The notes below the pieces were generated by a model. That model was not told the origin of the DNA. It ran no database searches and was given only the letters and a program-made list of their open reading frames with translations. From NCBI GenBank assembly GCA_949126835.1, contig OX421508.1:817701-881700 (forward strand): a stretch of DNA of 64,000 bases. Reading direction: 5' to 3'. Positions 12,413 through 25,708 of this stretch are shown in pieces. This DNA is from Anisus vortex (taxonomy: Eukaryota; Mollusca; Gastropoda; Planorbidae). Made by a program: the position numbers and the translations under genes. Every line of letters begins with the position of its first letter. The stretch's first letter is position 1.

Positions 12413-14102
12413 GCTAGGGAAGGAAAAAGGGGGAGGAGTTGGGCGTGACCTCATCTTATAAGCGGAAGTGTCTCCAACAATGAAGTCTGGTCACTATTTG
12501 ACTACGTCACATGTTTACTCTTTGGCAACTGTTGGCATTTTCGCCTCTAGAAAAGTTACTTGAACTTCATGAAGGATGAACCACAAAAATCAAAGTAGCG
12601 ATATTACATAAAGTAGTGGATTTAATGTTCAAAGAGAGGCTCATTAATTAAATATTCAAACAGAGGCTGATTAATAAAATGTCCAACTATTTACGCTATG
12701 AACCAAATACTTTCATTACTTCTGTGCAAGACTTAAACAAGATACAATTGTAATATTTCACTTCAAGTTGTGAAGGTGATATATCTAGACATCAATGTAG
12801 TAGGTGCCCATCTCCTTCGTTCATCTATGCGCCTTTATCTCCAGTCTACACTAAACAGATTCCGGTCAGTAACCCTAGTTGTGTAGAGTTTCCTGCCGTT
12901 CTCTCAACATTTTATCCAGGTACTACCTCTTCACTAACACGAAGTTACTCTGGAACCAGGGCCTTGGAAGTGAGCGCCATATCACCCCTCCCCCCCCCCC
13001 CCAACTGCCCTCCCATTGAACTCTGCCCTAGTTTTATTTTTCGCTCCATGTTTTAAGTTACTCTTAACCCTTACAGTCCCGGGCGCGTATATAGCGGAAC
13101 TGAAGGCAGCATAGATAGAAGTAGGTCGGTACGGGAAGGGTTAAACCTGGAGAGATGCTAGATAATAAGGAGGGTAGGACGCTGGTTAAATAGTTTTAAA
13201 CAGAGGGTCGGAGAAAAACGACTCACGCGATGAAATCAAAAACCCTCGCCGTGAGCTCGCCTCGCTTGAACATCAGGGGACGAAGGTATCCGACAGGCCA
13301 CGAGAGAGATTGAGTCTGATGGAAGTTGAGTTGGCAAAGTAGAAGGGGGAGTCTCCAGGTGCTAGCGCTGACTAGCAGGCGTGATCATGACGCGAGATGA
13401 CAGTTGCGTGTGATGCTGTCAAATGCTGACACACACACACACCTAGACGTCAGAGGTAGGAGGGGGAAAAGGTCGTCCGCGATGTGACCAGATGATTGTA
13501 GCTTATCGTTTTACCTTCGTTGCTCGTGGACCCACCGTGTGTGTGCGGCCACGCGCGCTGGTATGTGTACGTGAGTCTGGAAGAGAGAGAGAGAGCGGGG
13601 GTGTAGGGTGGATGTGGGGGGGGGGGGAGGGCGTGGCCAAACTTTCTCTGATTTCCCTTCGCCTCTATCCTCTCAGTGTTTATGTTCAAGCGGTTATTGT
13701 TTTCTTTTTTCTCTTCTATCCAATGGAGTCTGACGCGGCAATGATGCATGGAATGGGTTCGGTTTTATATAGCGTGTGATTTTTGTAAATTCCCATTGGA
13801 CACTATGGACTAGATGGTGTTTTTATTTTCTGGGTGAGTAGAGGCATTGCTATCTGTGTGTTGGTGGTGAGTATGGATGTGTGTTGATAAGTCGGTTAAT
13901 ATGTTGATAGTGTCATTGGTGTGTGTGTGTATTGGTCATGAGGGTTGTTTGTGAATTGGTGGGTGGGTGTGTTGAATATATTAAAATGGGGTGTTTTGAT
14001 GTGTAAAATAGTGTGTGTTGATATTATGGGCTGGTGTGTTGATATTGAGAATGGTTGTGTGTTCCAATTGTGTGTAGATGTGTTGATAATTAAGTCTGTG
14101 GG

Positions 14103-14706
14103 TGAAACGAGTATATTGGCCTTGTCTTTATGAAACGAATATATTGGCCTAGTCTTTATGAAACGAGTATATTGGTCTTGTCTTTATGTAACGAATATAT
14201 TGGCCTAGTCTTTATGAAACGAGTATATTGGTCTTGTCTTTATGAAACGAATATATTGGTCTAGTCTTTATGAAACGAATATATTGGTCTAGTCTTTATG
14301 AAACGAGTATATTGGTCTTGTCTTTATGAAACGAATATTTTGGTCTTGTCTTTATGAAACGAATATATTGGCCTAGTCTTTATGAAACGAATATATTGGC
14401 CTAGTCTTTATGTAACGAATATATTGGTCTAGTCTTTATAAAACGAATATATTGGTATTGTCTTTATGAAACGAGTATATTGGCCTAGTCTTTATGTAAC
14501 GAATATATTGGTCTAGTCTTTATGAAACGAATATATTGGTCTTGTCTTTATGAAACGAGTATATTGGCCTAGTCTTTATAAAACGAATATATTGGTCTAG
14601 TCTTTATGAAACGACTATATTTGTCTAGTCTTTATGAAACAAATATATTGGTCTAGTCTTTATGAAACAAATATATTGGTCTAGTTAATAAGAAAAGAGT
14701 CTATTG
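14103..14706 (+). repeat. 28-bp tandem array (about 21 units)
   Basis: Units carry TGAAACGAATATATTGGTCT followed by AGTCTTTA, with G/A and C/T variants spread irregularly. Confidence 0.95.
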
Positions 14707-15076
14707 GTCTAGACAAGTGCTGATCGAATTATCTGGCCTACTTCTAGTATTGATTTGCTTAAAATTTAGGCTCTTTACAAACGATTTGTGTTTTTTTTTA
14801 TTTAAAAAAAAAGTGTTTCGATAACACGTGACCTTTGTGCTTCCCGATTGGTCAGTTTGAACTGGATCCTAGCCAATGGGACTAAACTAGCACACACACA
14901 CAAACACACACACAAAAAAACAACTATAAATGGAAGAGCACCCGTGAAGATCTAGGGATGCCGCCATGTCAGTCAGTGTCACTGACAGTGTCACTTGTCA
15001 GTGGTGTTAGCAATCACGTCACCGGTGGTTTTGACCTGCTCGCGAGCACCTCCGCTGACCCCGCAGCACCGATGGC

Positions 15077-15084
15077 TATAAATA
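15077..15084 (+). promoter_or_regulatory. Isolated TATA-box-like site
   Basis: TATAAATA lies in a GC-richer island (about 14950-15080). The island also holds a GCCGCCATG motif and a GTCAGT/ACTGAC inverted repeat near 14970-14990. No coding exon was found downstream, so this is only a possible promoter of a noncoding or distant transcript. Confidence 0.2.
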
Positions 15085-15605
15085 GATATGGACTTCACAA
15101 AAACACTTTCCAGACTTAGCCCCCCCCCCCCTCCCCCGCCCCATCTCCTCGTTGGATCAATAATTTTGTAACTGTACTAATGCTATGCATCCCATAATTT
15201 TAAATGATGTATCCTATCATTTTGAAATTTGAAACGGAGCCACACCTCTCTCCACACGGCTCCACTCCTTCGTTTCGCTCCACACACACACCTCATCATT
15301 AAAAAAAAGAATTGTTGGTCGAGCGTGTCACTTCCGGTTCACTCAAAATTCGCTAGCCACGCCCACCACCTCCACATTTTTTAAAACTCTTGAGTATGTG
15401 TGTTTGTGTGTTTGTGTTTATGTATTTGTTTGTGTGTTTTGTATTGTAATCTGGATTAAGCTGGAATAACAATATCTTTCGTTGATACTATAGTTACCTG
15501 CTTCTCTCTCACTCTCTGGGTTGGTTCATTGACTGAATTTGAAAACGTTCAGGATAAAACAAAAGCCTTTAATAATTCAGCTGTTTTATACATTCCCAAC
15601 AATAG

Positions 15606-16224
15606 TTGAGTGCGCATGCATTCATTGAACACACATTCAATTGTTAAACACACAATCATTAATAGAACACACATTCAATAGTTGAACACACATTCAATAG
15701 TTGAACACACATTCAATAGTTGAACACACATTCAATAGTTGAACACACATTCAATTGTTGAACACACATTCAATTGTTGAACACACATTCAATTGTTGAA
15801 CACGCATTCAATTGTTGAACACGCATTCAATAGTTGAACACACATTCAATAGTTGGACACACATTCAATAGTTGAACACACATTCAATAGTTGAACACAC
15901 ATTCAATTGTTGAACACACATTCAATAGTTGAACACACATTCAATAGTTGAACACACATTCAATTGTTGAACACACATTCAATAGTTGAACACACATTCA
16001 ATTGTTAAACACACATTCAATAGTTGAACACACATTCAATTGTTGAACACACATTCAATAGTTGAACACACATTCAATAGTTGAACACACATTCAATAGT
16101 TGAACACACATTCAATAGTTGAACACACATTCAATAGTTGAACACACATTCAATTGTTGAACACACATTCAATTGTTGAACACACATTCAATAGTTGAAC
16201 ACACATTCAATAGTTGAACACACA
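15606..16224 (+). repeat. 19-bp tandem array (about 33 units)
   Basis: Unit TTGAACACACATTCAATAG or its AATTG variant. The unit contains the near palindrome TTCAATTGTTGAA across borders. Confidence 0.95.
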
Positions 16225-16490
16225 AGCATTAATAGAACACACATTAGAAAATGAAGACCCAAATATTTGACAAAAATATTTTTTTTAGCTTTTTCTTCTT
16301 GATTGTCAACACAAATAGACATGCCAACTTTAAAACAAAAATGTCTGGCTGTCTTGGTTTGGCAGAAATAGTTTCTTGTAAGGTTTTACTATTGTGACAT
16401 TGTGAACGTGTTTGTATGTCTGTGTGTTTGTTCCTGAATTTGTGACAAGATCATTCACCACCAGCCAGTGTAAGTGGAAGTTTTATCTGA

Positions 16491-16595
16491 AATGTGTATT
16501 TTGAAATGTGTATTTTGAAATGTGTATTTTGAAATGTGTATTTTGAAATGTGTATTTTGAAATGTGTATTTTAAATGTGTATTATGAAAATCTAT
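16491..16595 (+). repeat. 14-bp tandem array (about 7 units)
   Basis: Unit GAAATGTGTATTTT, decaying at the 3' side. Confidence 0.9.
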
Positions 16596-16679
16596 AAAAC
16601 GAAATGTGTATGACTAAACTCCTTTGTAGGGTACGCCATCATTTCTTGCAGACTGAAGGACTTCTATGACGAAATGCGA

Positions 16680-16802
16680 TATTCATCTATCTATCCCTCA
16701 ATCTATCTCTCTGTCTATTCACCCACCGATCTATCCATCTATATATCCATCTATCTAACCATCTATCAATCCATCTATATATCTATCTATTTATTTATAT
16801 AT

Positions 16803-16838
<36 letters not shown>

Positions 16839-16840
16839 AT
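16680..16840 (+). repeat. ATCT-rich microsatellite followed by a CT run
   Basis: Imperfect (CTAT)n/(CATC)n, then (CT)n at 16808-16834. No coding content. Confidence 0.85.
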
Positions 16841-18216
16841 ATTATATCACCTATTTATATCGCGGACACCTTTCATCTACCCCCTATTATATATCTTCCA
16901 GCGTGTCGTGTTTGATATTTATCATATTGACATATCTGATATATTTTTTGTTGCCATTCCCCCCCCCTAGCCACACCTACGCTGGAGATTCCCTTGTACA
17001 TGAGACTCCCGGTGTCCATGGCAACCGTCGCCTTGTGGGTCATCATAACTTATGCAAATATTGATGTATCGAAACACCTTTTCATCGGTACAAGTACTTG
17101 TGCACCAAGTCATTCATCCAACATTCAACATGCAATATCCAACATCCTTGGGTGCGCAGCAGCCAGAACAACAGCGCCAGACTGAATACGTTCTTGTGGG
17201 CTATTCCCTCGCCCCCCCCCCCTCCCCCCACACACCCTTCCCCCCCCCCCCATACGCCCAGTGCGCGTGTGGCCCCATCATTAAAGATGAAAGATCCGTA
17301 CGCGGCTTCAGTCACAGCTCCTGCTGCCCCATTCCCATCGTTGCTTTTGATGGCTGGCGTGACGCCGCTGTAGGTGGTCGTAGTGCTGGGTCCATTATCC
17401 GGGACAAGGTCGTGTCTGCCGGAACCATTTGTGCTTTAGTCACCCAGTGGACGTCTGGGAGTTGATTAGACGAGCGTAGAATGTGTCTGTCTGTCTGTCT
17501 GTGTTTTCGTTTACTTACAATTGGTTCCTTTTAGTCTTCTCTTCTGTCCATCTTTTTTTCTTTCACATTCTGATGGGTTCCATTTTCTTGTTTTATTTCT
17601 CTTGTGTTCTCTTCGTCTCTTTCGCTCTCTCTCTCTCTCACACACACACTGACACTTCTGACAATTTTCCTGATTTATTCAAAGCAACCATTTATCTGCC
17701 CTTGGAAGGAAAAGAATGCATATAAACGTCTGGTAGTAGACGTGTAGCAAAAATGTCTGTACCACTGAATCTACAGTAGATATCTAGATGTAAAGTAAAA
17801 ATAAAAGATAATTACAAACAGACAGACAAACATGCTTAGAGACAAAGATACTTGCTAGGAGACAGACAGACACCGAGAGACTGTAAATGAAGGTGTGTTA
17901 ATGAAGTAAATCCCTCACGTGAGATTTGAGCTAATGACGTTTGTATGTTAACTCGCTCAGCATTTTGAAGACTCGACGCCTTGCTCGTTCTGTGCAACTT
18001 GTCATTGATTTCCCATAATCTGTTGATGAATTATTCACTTGAAACTTCGGTTGTATCCATGCGCTGCGATGCCTGCCTCCCCTTTGCCTGTTTTTGGGAG
18101 GCCCTCATTTTTTGCCTTGATGAATGTGTTTCATTTTAAAACCCACTCGCTGCAAAAAAAACATTGACGAGCATTTTACGGTGCACCCTCTCACGCGTGG
18201 ATGACGCCTTTTATGA

Positions 18217-18310
18217 AATACTAGTAGTTATGCCCGTCAAAATGACGGAGAAACAAATGATTACATTGTTGTTGTTTTTAATTAGAAAACACAATTGAAA
18301 TAAAAACTGT
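18217..18310 (-). mobile_element. Candidate Helitron-like 3' end
   Basis: On the minus strand the sequence ends with the hairpin CCGTCATTTTGACGG, then GCATAACTA and CTAGT. A hairpin a few bases before CTAG-T fits a Helitron terminus. The same hairpin and about 80 bp of flank recur at 3920-4010. Confidence 0.4.
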
Positions 18311-18372
18311 AGTGAGTGAGTGAGTGAGTGAGTGAGTGAGTGAGTGAGTGAGTGAGTGAGTGAGTGAGTGAG
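18311..18372 (+). repeat. (GTGA)n microsatellite
   Basis: About 15 copies of the tetranucleotide, just before the 29-bp array and after the hairpin-ended repeat. Confidence 0.95.
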
Positions 18373-18405
18373 TTCACAATTTTGAATTTGTAATACTCGC
18401 ACATG

Positions 18406-21256
18406 CCTAACGGAGACACTGGTCCTCACACTCGACCAACCGGGCCACTGGTCCTCACACTCGACCAACCGGGCCACTGGTCCTCACACTCGACCAACCG
18501 GGCCACTGGTCCTCACACTCGACCAACCGGGACACTGGTCCTCACACTCGACCAACCGGGCCACTGGTCCTCACACTCGACCAACCGGGCCAGTGGTCCT
18601 GACACTCGACCAACCGGGCCACTGGTCCTCACACTCGACCAACCGGGCCACTGGTCCTAACACTCGACCAACCGGGCCACTGGTCCTCACACTCGACCAA
18701 CCGGGCCACTGGTCCTGACACTCGACCAACCGGGCCACTGGTCCTGACACTCGACCAACCGGGCCACTGGTCCTCACACTCGACCAACCGGGCCACTGGC
18801 TGACACTCGACCAACCGGGACACTGGTCCTCACACTCGACCAACCGGGACACTGGTCCTCACACTCGACCAACCGGGCCACTGGCTGACACTCGACCAAC
18901 CGGGACACTGGTCCTCACACTCGACCAACCGGGACACTGGTCCTCACACTCGACCAACCGGGACACTGGTCCTCACACTCGACCAACCGGGCCACTGGTC
19001 CTCACACTCGACCAACCGGGCCACTGGCTGACACTCGACCAACCGGGACACTGGTCCTCACACTCGACCAACCGGGACACTGGTCCTCACACTCGACCAA
19101 CCGGGACACTTGTCCTCACACTCGACCAACCGGGACACTGGTCCTCACACTCGACCAACCGGGCCACTGGTCCTCACACTCGACCAACCGGGCCACTGGC
19201 TGACACTCGACCAACCGGGACACTGGTCCTCACACTCGACCAACCGGGACACTGGTCCTCACACTCGACCAACCGGGCCACTGGCTGACACTCGACCAAC
19301 CGGGACACTGGTCCTCACACTCGACCAACCGGGACACTGGTCCTCACACTCGACCAACCGGGACACTGGTCCTCACACTCGACCAACCGGGACACTGGTC
19401 CTCACACTCGACCAACCGGGCCACTGGCTGACACTCGACCAACCGGGACACTGGTCCTCACACTCGACCAACCGGGCCACTGGTCCTCACACTCGACCAA
19501 CCGAGCCACTGGCTGACACTCGACCAACCGGGACACTGGTCCTCACACTCGACCAACCGGGCCACTGGTCCTCACACTCGACCAACCGGGCCACTGGTCC
19601 TCACACTCGACCAACCGGGCCACTGGTCCTCACACTCGACCAACCGGGCCACTGGTCCTCACACTCGACCAACCGGGCCACTGGTCCTCACACTCGACCA
19701 ACCGGGCCACTGGTCCTCACACTCGACCAACCGGGCCAGTGGTCCTCACACTCGACCAACCGGGCCACTGGTCCTCACACTCGACCAACCGGGCCACTGG
19801 TCCTGACACTCGACCAACCGGGCCACTGGTCCTGACACTCGACCAACCGGGCCACTGGTCCTGACACTCGACCAACCGGGCCACTGGTCCTCACACTCGA
19901 CCAACCGGGCCACTGGTCCTAACACTCGACCAACCGGGCCACTGGTCCTCACACTCGACCAACCGGGCCACTGGTCCTGACACTCGACCAACCGGGCCAC
20001 TGGTCCTGACACTCGACCAACCGGGCCACTGGTCCTCACACTCGACCAACCGGGCCACTGGCTGACACTCGACCAACCGGGACACTGGTCCTCACACTCG
20101 ACCAACCGGGACACTGGTCCTCACACTCGACCAACCGGGACACTGGCTGACACTCGACCAACCGGGACACTGGTCCTCACACTCGACCAACCGGGCCACT
20201 GGCTGACACTCGACCAACCGGGACACTGGTCCTCACACTCGACCAACCGGGACACTGGTCCTCACACTCGACCAACCGGGACACTGGTCCTCACACTCGA
20301 CCAACCGGGCCACTGGTCCTCACACTCGACCAACCGGGCCACTGGCTGACACTCGACCAACCGGGACACTGGTCCTCACACTCGACCAACCGGGACACTG
20401 GTCCTCACACTCGACCAACCGGGACACTGGTCCTCACACTCGACCAACCGGGACACTGGTCCTCACACTCGACCAACCGGGCCACTGGTCCTCACACTCG
20501 ACCAACCGGGCCACTGGCTGACACTCGACCAACCGGGACACTGGTCCTCACACTCGACCAACCGGGACACTGGTCCTCACACTCGACCAACCGGGCCACT
20601 GGCTGACACTCGACCAACCGGGACACTGGTCCTCACACTCGACCAACCGGGACACTGGTCCTCACACTCGACCAACCGGGACACTGGTCCTCACACTCGA
20701 CCAACCGGGACACTGGTCCTCACACTCGACCAACCGGGCCACTGGCTGACACTCGACCAACCGGGACACTGGTCCTCACACTCGACCAACCGGGCCACTG
20801 GTCCTCACACTCGACCAACCGGGCCACTGGCTGACACTCGACCAACCGGGACACTGGTCCTCACACTCGACCAACCGGGCCACTGGTCCTCACACTCGAC
20901 CAACCGGGCCACTGGTCCTCACACTCGACCAACCGGGCCACTGGTCCTCACACTCGACCAACCGGGCCACTGGTCCTCACACTCGTCCAACCGGGCCACT
21001 GAGGGCTGACAATCGACCAACGGGCCACTGAGGGCTGACAATCGACCAACCGGGCGACTGAGGGCTGACAATCGACCAACCGGGCGACTGAGGGCTGACA
21101 ATCGACCAACCGGGCCACTGAGGGCTGACAATCGACCAACCGGGCTACTGGTCCTCACACTTGACCAACCGGGCCACTGAGGGCTGACAATCGACCAACC
21201 GGGCCACTGAGGGCTGACAATCGACCAACCGGGCCACTGAGGGCTGACATTCGACA
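18406..21256 (+). repeat. 29-bp tandem array (about 100 units)
   Basis: The main unit contains CCTCACACTCGACCAACCGG with CCACTGGT or ACACTGGT. A shorter unit (CTGGCTGACACTCGACC) is interspersed every few units. The right end (from about 20998) switches to GAGGGCTGACAATCGACC. A multi-unit block is duplicated with an offset of 1262 bp (18659 onward equals 19921 onward for about 230 bp). Open frames here are artefacts of repetition. Confidence 0.95.
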
Positions 21257-21639
21257 CAAAGTGGCGTTGACCTTTTAAAGCTCTCCCCCCCCCTCCCTCA
21301 TTGTCGATTCAACTGTGGTTTTCTTTATTAAACTTATTGATTCATTGTTCATCTCATTTCTACAAAGCCCGCCCTCGGCTTGATTCTCGGTCATTGCGCA
21401 ATGACGACACACAAACGAGAAAGGGTGGGGGAGGGTTTGTAGGGATTGAAGACAAAAAAGGGGGGTAGGGGTTTGGAAAGAGGAAGTCACTTGTAATTTT
21501 TTGTTTCTGCCCTCGCCCCATCCTCCTTGTTTAAACCGCCAGTTTCGTGCATGGGGTAGACGATGAAAGAGAAATTGTTTCGGTAAGATGGTTGTAGATT
21601 TATAGATTTACTTGTGTACTTTGTTCTTTTTTAGTAGTT

Positions 21640-22301
21640 CAATATTTAGTCTTCTTTTTCCTATTCTCTCTATCTTTTCTCTCTATCTTTTCTCTCTCTG
21701 TATCTCTCTCTTTCTCTTACTCTTACTCTCTCTCTCTTTCTCTCTGTCTGTTTCTCTCTCTCTCTTTCTCTTTCTCTTAGTCTCTCTCTCTCTTTCTCTC
21801 TGTCTGTTTCTCTCTCTCTTTCTCTTTCTCTTACTCTCTCTCTCTCTTTCTCTCTGTCTGTTTCTCTCTCTCTTTCTCTCTTTCTCTCTGTCTATTTCTC
21901 TCTATATATCTCTCTTTCTCTTTCTCTCTTTCTCTCTGTCTGTTTCTCTCTCTCTTTCTCTCTTTCTCTCTGTCTGTTTCTCTCTCTTGTCTTTACTGTC
22001 TCTCTATATTGTTCTCCATGACATTTTTTTTCCTGTCAACTTTCACTTTCATTCTTTTTCTACTTTCTCTATCTCTCCATCTCTTTATTCTATCCTTCTT
22101 TCCATTGTGTTCTCTCTCTCTCTCTAGCTCTCTCTCGTTCTCTCGTTCTCTCTATCTCTCTCACTCTCTCTCTCACACACTCTATCTCTCGTTCTCTCTA
22201 TCTCTCTCACTCTCTCTCTCACACACTCTCTCTCTCGTTCTCTCTATCTCTCTCACTCTCTCTCTCTCACACACTCTCTCTCTCTTTCTCTCTCTCCTCT
22301 T

Positions 22302-22335
<34 letters not shown>

Positions 22336-22340
22336 CTCTC
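21640..22340 (+). repeat. Long CT-rich (TCTCTT)n tract
   Basis: About 700 bp of imperfect CT repeats with embedded CTGTCTGTTTCTCTC units recurring about every 80 bp. Polypyrimidine on this strand; no exon visible. Confidence 0.9.
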
Positions 22341-22599
22341 TGTGTCACTGACCCTGCTGTGGCTGGCCCAATCAATCCTTACAATTATTGTGTACGCCTG
22401 TGTGTCTGCGTCACTGAGTAAGTCTGTGTGTATATATATATATGTGTGTGTGTGTATATATCTGTGGTTATGTTGAAGAGTGATGGGGCGAATGGAGGAG
22501 GGGGGTGGAGGGGCTTTAAGGCAGTCTTGGACTAGGGAAATAGTCTTCCAGAATTTGGTGTATTAAGTTGTCACATGAACGCTTGACAAACCTCTTGAG

Positions 22600-22855
22600 T
22601 ATGACTCTCTCTCTCTCTCTCTCTCTCTCCACAATTTCTGTATATTTCTCGTTTTTAAATTTTATCTTTCGTTCTAAGTCTTTATATTTCTTTTGTCTCT
22701 CCCTCTCTTTCCATCTCCTGTCTCTTTCTCTATTCTTTCTCACTCCTACTTTCTCACTCTGCCCCCTCTCTTCCTCTCTTTCGTTTACTCCCAGACACCC
22801 AAACTCTCTCTCTCTCTATTTCTTTCTTCCTCTCTCTCTCTCTCTCTCTCACCAT
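22600..22855 (+). repeat. CT-rich tract
   Basis: Imperfect (CT)n at 22604-22630 and 22803-22852 with a T-rich middle. Nothing else identifiable. Confidence 0.85.
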
Positions 22856-23199
22856 AAAATAAGGATTTCTGTTCTGTGTTGCTTTCCTCCCATGTAATTA
22901 GTTCATTTCTGGTTTCAAAAACATCCTCATCTGCTGAGAACAAAATGTGTCTTCATTTAGTTCCCTCTTCTGGTATTTCTTGTGATGCCAACTGCGTACA
23001 TCGGAACATTATGATTTATTTTTTGTTTTTACACCCATTTAAAGTTGGCATGAAGTGTGGCGGTGCACCTTTCACTGCATGACGTGTGGCTATACACCTT
23101 TCACAACTTCTGCAAGAAACATGTCTGTGTTTTTCTATTTGTTATTGTCTATTCCCCATGTCTTGTGGTGAAATATTTCTTCAGCTCTTTGCAGTGGAT

Positions 23200-23400
23200 T
23201 TGGGGCACGATGCAGCGCGTTCGGCTGGCGTACCGAAGGTCCCGGGTTCGAATCCTGTGTGCAGGCTAGGATATTTTCCAGGGTCTGGAGGGTGTCCCTG
23301 AGTCTACCCAGCTCTGATGAGTAGCCTACCTGACCTTAGTTGGGACCTTAGTAAAGGCGGTTGCGCATAGTGCTGGCCACATATCCCAAGTATCAAGCTA
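23200..23400 (+). mobile_element. Family A SINE, 3' part diverged
   Basis: Head from GGGGCACGATGCAGCGCG through GTACCGAAGGTCCCGGG and B box GGTTCGAATCC, then GGGTGTCCCTGAGTC and GTGCTGGCCACA. The 3' end fades after 23390. Confidence 0.8.
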
Positions 23401-23689
23401 TGCTAAGTCCTAAGGTACATCCTAATAGTTCGAAAGCCCTGCCTAATCTGACGACTAATTATAATCTGACCGTTTATTTATTTTACATCAAGTCGCCTCC
23501 CTTGAAAAACCTACGTCATAATTTGACAGTTCAAATGACGTCTCCAAATGTGCAATCATTTGCGCACCAATGTATATCCCTCTCTTAATATATTATATCA
23601 ATATCTACATGTTACAATAACCTTGCAGCTCTTTTCTGAAATTTTTCTAGTTTGTTTTTTAAATGAATTGTTTTAATTTCAACGTAGAA

Positions 23690-23888
23690 CAGGGGTCGGC
23701 AACCTACGGCTCGCATGCCCCACTTGGCACGCAAAGCGATTTTCAATGGTGCGCTGATTAGTACGAAAATGGCCCCTTCTACAAAAAAAATTGATTAATA
23801 AATCATGATGACATTTAGAATATTAGCACGCTGAATGAATTAGAAATCATAATTTAACACACTAATATCAAAAGGTTGACGACTCCTA
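23690..23888 (+). mobile_element. Family B hAT-type MITE
   Basis: It starts CAGGGGTCGGCAACC and ends GGTTGACGACTCCTA, with TTGGCACGCAAAGC and GCACGCTGAATGAATTAG inside. Flanks ACGTAGAA and ATGTAAAA could be an eroded 8-bp duplication. Confidence 0.7.
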
Positions 23889-24399
23889 ATGTAAAACATC
23901 ATGGCATAACTTTTAACGGCATTGAGCATTTTAGGGTGATTTCAGTTGTGGTTTTTTTGTTTTTTTTATGCGTGTAGCACACACAAATCACACGCTGACA
24001 CACCCCCGCACTGGTGTCCTAAGTGCACCGAAGTGTCCGCTCACGCCTGCGTGGTGCACATGTGACGGGCTACTGGTGTCGTCTGGCGGGCAGCACACAC
24101 ACACACATCGAACAAATACCGTTTATTGATTTCTCTTTATCGACAGCCTCCATCAAACTACACGCAACATCCGGGGCCTTAATTCCACGCCTTCCGCCCC
24201 CGTCCTCCCCCCGCGTCCCAACCCTCAGCCTAATGCAGTGCCTCAAATGCGCCCCACTCTCCTCTGCCCAATTGCCTCCTCTCCTCCTCCTCTTTCCGTC
24301 CCATAGTTCCTGGAACGGGTCGTGTTTTCTTTTTAAATGCAATTTACTTCAAACCATTGGCACTAATATCACTTCCTATCTACCAAGTTATTATTTTCT

Positions 24400-24720
24400 T
24401 TCAATCCTCTCTCTCTCATATTCGCATTGTCTCTCTCTCATATTCGCACTGTCTCTCTCTCTCTCTTCTATCTTTCTATTCCCTGTCTTTCTCATTCTCA
24501 TTATCTCTCTCCTATTCTCTCTCTCTCACTTTCTCCCTCGTTTCTCTTTTTTTCCTATCCTCTCTCTCTCATGCTCATATTTCTTTCTATTATTCTCGTT
24601 TTTTTTTCTCTCTCTTTCTCTCTCTTTCCTTTATTCTCTCTTTCCATAATCTCTCTCTTCTTCTCTTTTTTTTCCCAATTTCTTTCTCTCCCCTCTCACG
24701 CATCCTCTCTTATACCCTCA
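24400..24720 (+). repeat. CT-rich tract
   Basis: Imperfect CT/TTC repeats with CATATTCGCA doubled at the start. A consensus YY1 motif follows 45 bp after it. Confidence 0.85.
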
Positions 24721-24764
24721 TCCATCCCTCCTTCTCTGTTCACCTGTACCTACACACGTGTAGT

Positions 24765-24776
24765 GCCGCCATCTTG
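24765..24776 (-). promoter_or_regulatory. Consensus YY1 site
   Basis: GCCGCCATCTTG is the reverse complement of the classical YY1 motif CAAGATGGCGGC. It lies after a long TC-rich tract. YY1 sites of this form often mark core promoters of TATA-less genes, but no exon is recognised next to it. Confidence 0.3.
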
Positions 24777-25028
24777 AAACCCAGCGTCTGGTCAGAACTG
24801 ATTTCTTCAATAGGTGGGTGGGAATGGAAAGAAAAGGTGGGGGGGGGGAGGGGGAGGGGCCTTGCGTGTTGACTATGTATCATCCTACCTGTATAGTTGT
24901 ACTGAACTGGGTCAAGATTTGAACTGGGTCAAGATATTGAACTGGGTCAAGGTATGGAACTGGGACAAGGTGAGCGGACAGGAACCCGTGTATTCAAAAA
25001 CACACGAAATTTCACCGTAACACGTCAG

Positions 25029-25292
25029 AGGGGCGACCGCTGGTCGAGCTTCAGCGCGTTCGACTAGCGTACCGAGGGGTCCTGGGTTCGAATCTGGGGA
25101 AGGCTATGGATTGGAGGGTGTCCCTGAGTCTATCCAACTCTGATGGGTACCTGACTTTAGTTGGGGTGAAGTAAATGGGGCTGGGTACTGTGCTGACCAC
25201 ACAATCCCCTAGTATTTCGTGGCCACATAAACTGGCGAACGCTGATTCACTGATACTAGACCTGTAGATCAATTTGATCCGGCGAAATACTT
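25029..25292 (+). mobile_element. Family A SINE, near full length
   Basis: It runs from GGGCGACCGCTGGTCGAGC (A box) through B box GGGTTCGAATCTGG to the family tail with TAGATCAATTTGATCCGG and TACTTTACTT. It is one of the most complete copies (about 264 bp). Confidence 0.85.
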
Positions 25293-25633
25293 TACTTTTT
25301 TTTTTAATAACACATAGGCCTACTCAATATGGTGTGTTTATCGAAGCATCCCTGCTCCACGTATCCAAGCTCCTGTGAGTTTTAAGTTGTGACAAAAAAC
25401 TATGGCTCCCCATTAGCTAGGCAACATTAGGCAACATTAGGCAACATTAGCGACTGAAGAATGTATCGGGGTAATGCCTGTGAGCAAATGTATCCGGAAA
25501 TCCCTATGACAAGTGTATCGGGAAATCCCAATGACCGAATGCCTCCCTCCCCTCGTCGTTGGCCTCGAGTTCTCCGCACTGTCATGAACTGTGTGTGACG
25601 TAATAATGTGTCACGCATACAATGCACTGCACC

Positions 25634-25702
<69 letters not shown>

Positions 25703-25708
25703 GTAAAG

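Noticed and set aside
15606..16224. CRISPR array
   Set aside because: The 19-bp units are directly adjacent with no spacers, in eukaryotic DNA. The same holds for the other arrays.
18403..21257. Several frames with HTRPTGPLVLT or GPVGRVSGPVA repeats
   Set aside because: All lie in the 29-bp array, on both strands and in several frames.
24023..24649. 208-codon open frame
   Set aside because: The second half is CT-rich low complexity, the first half has no recognisable domain, and no donor or acceptor supports it.
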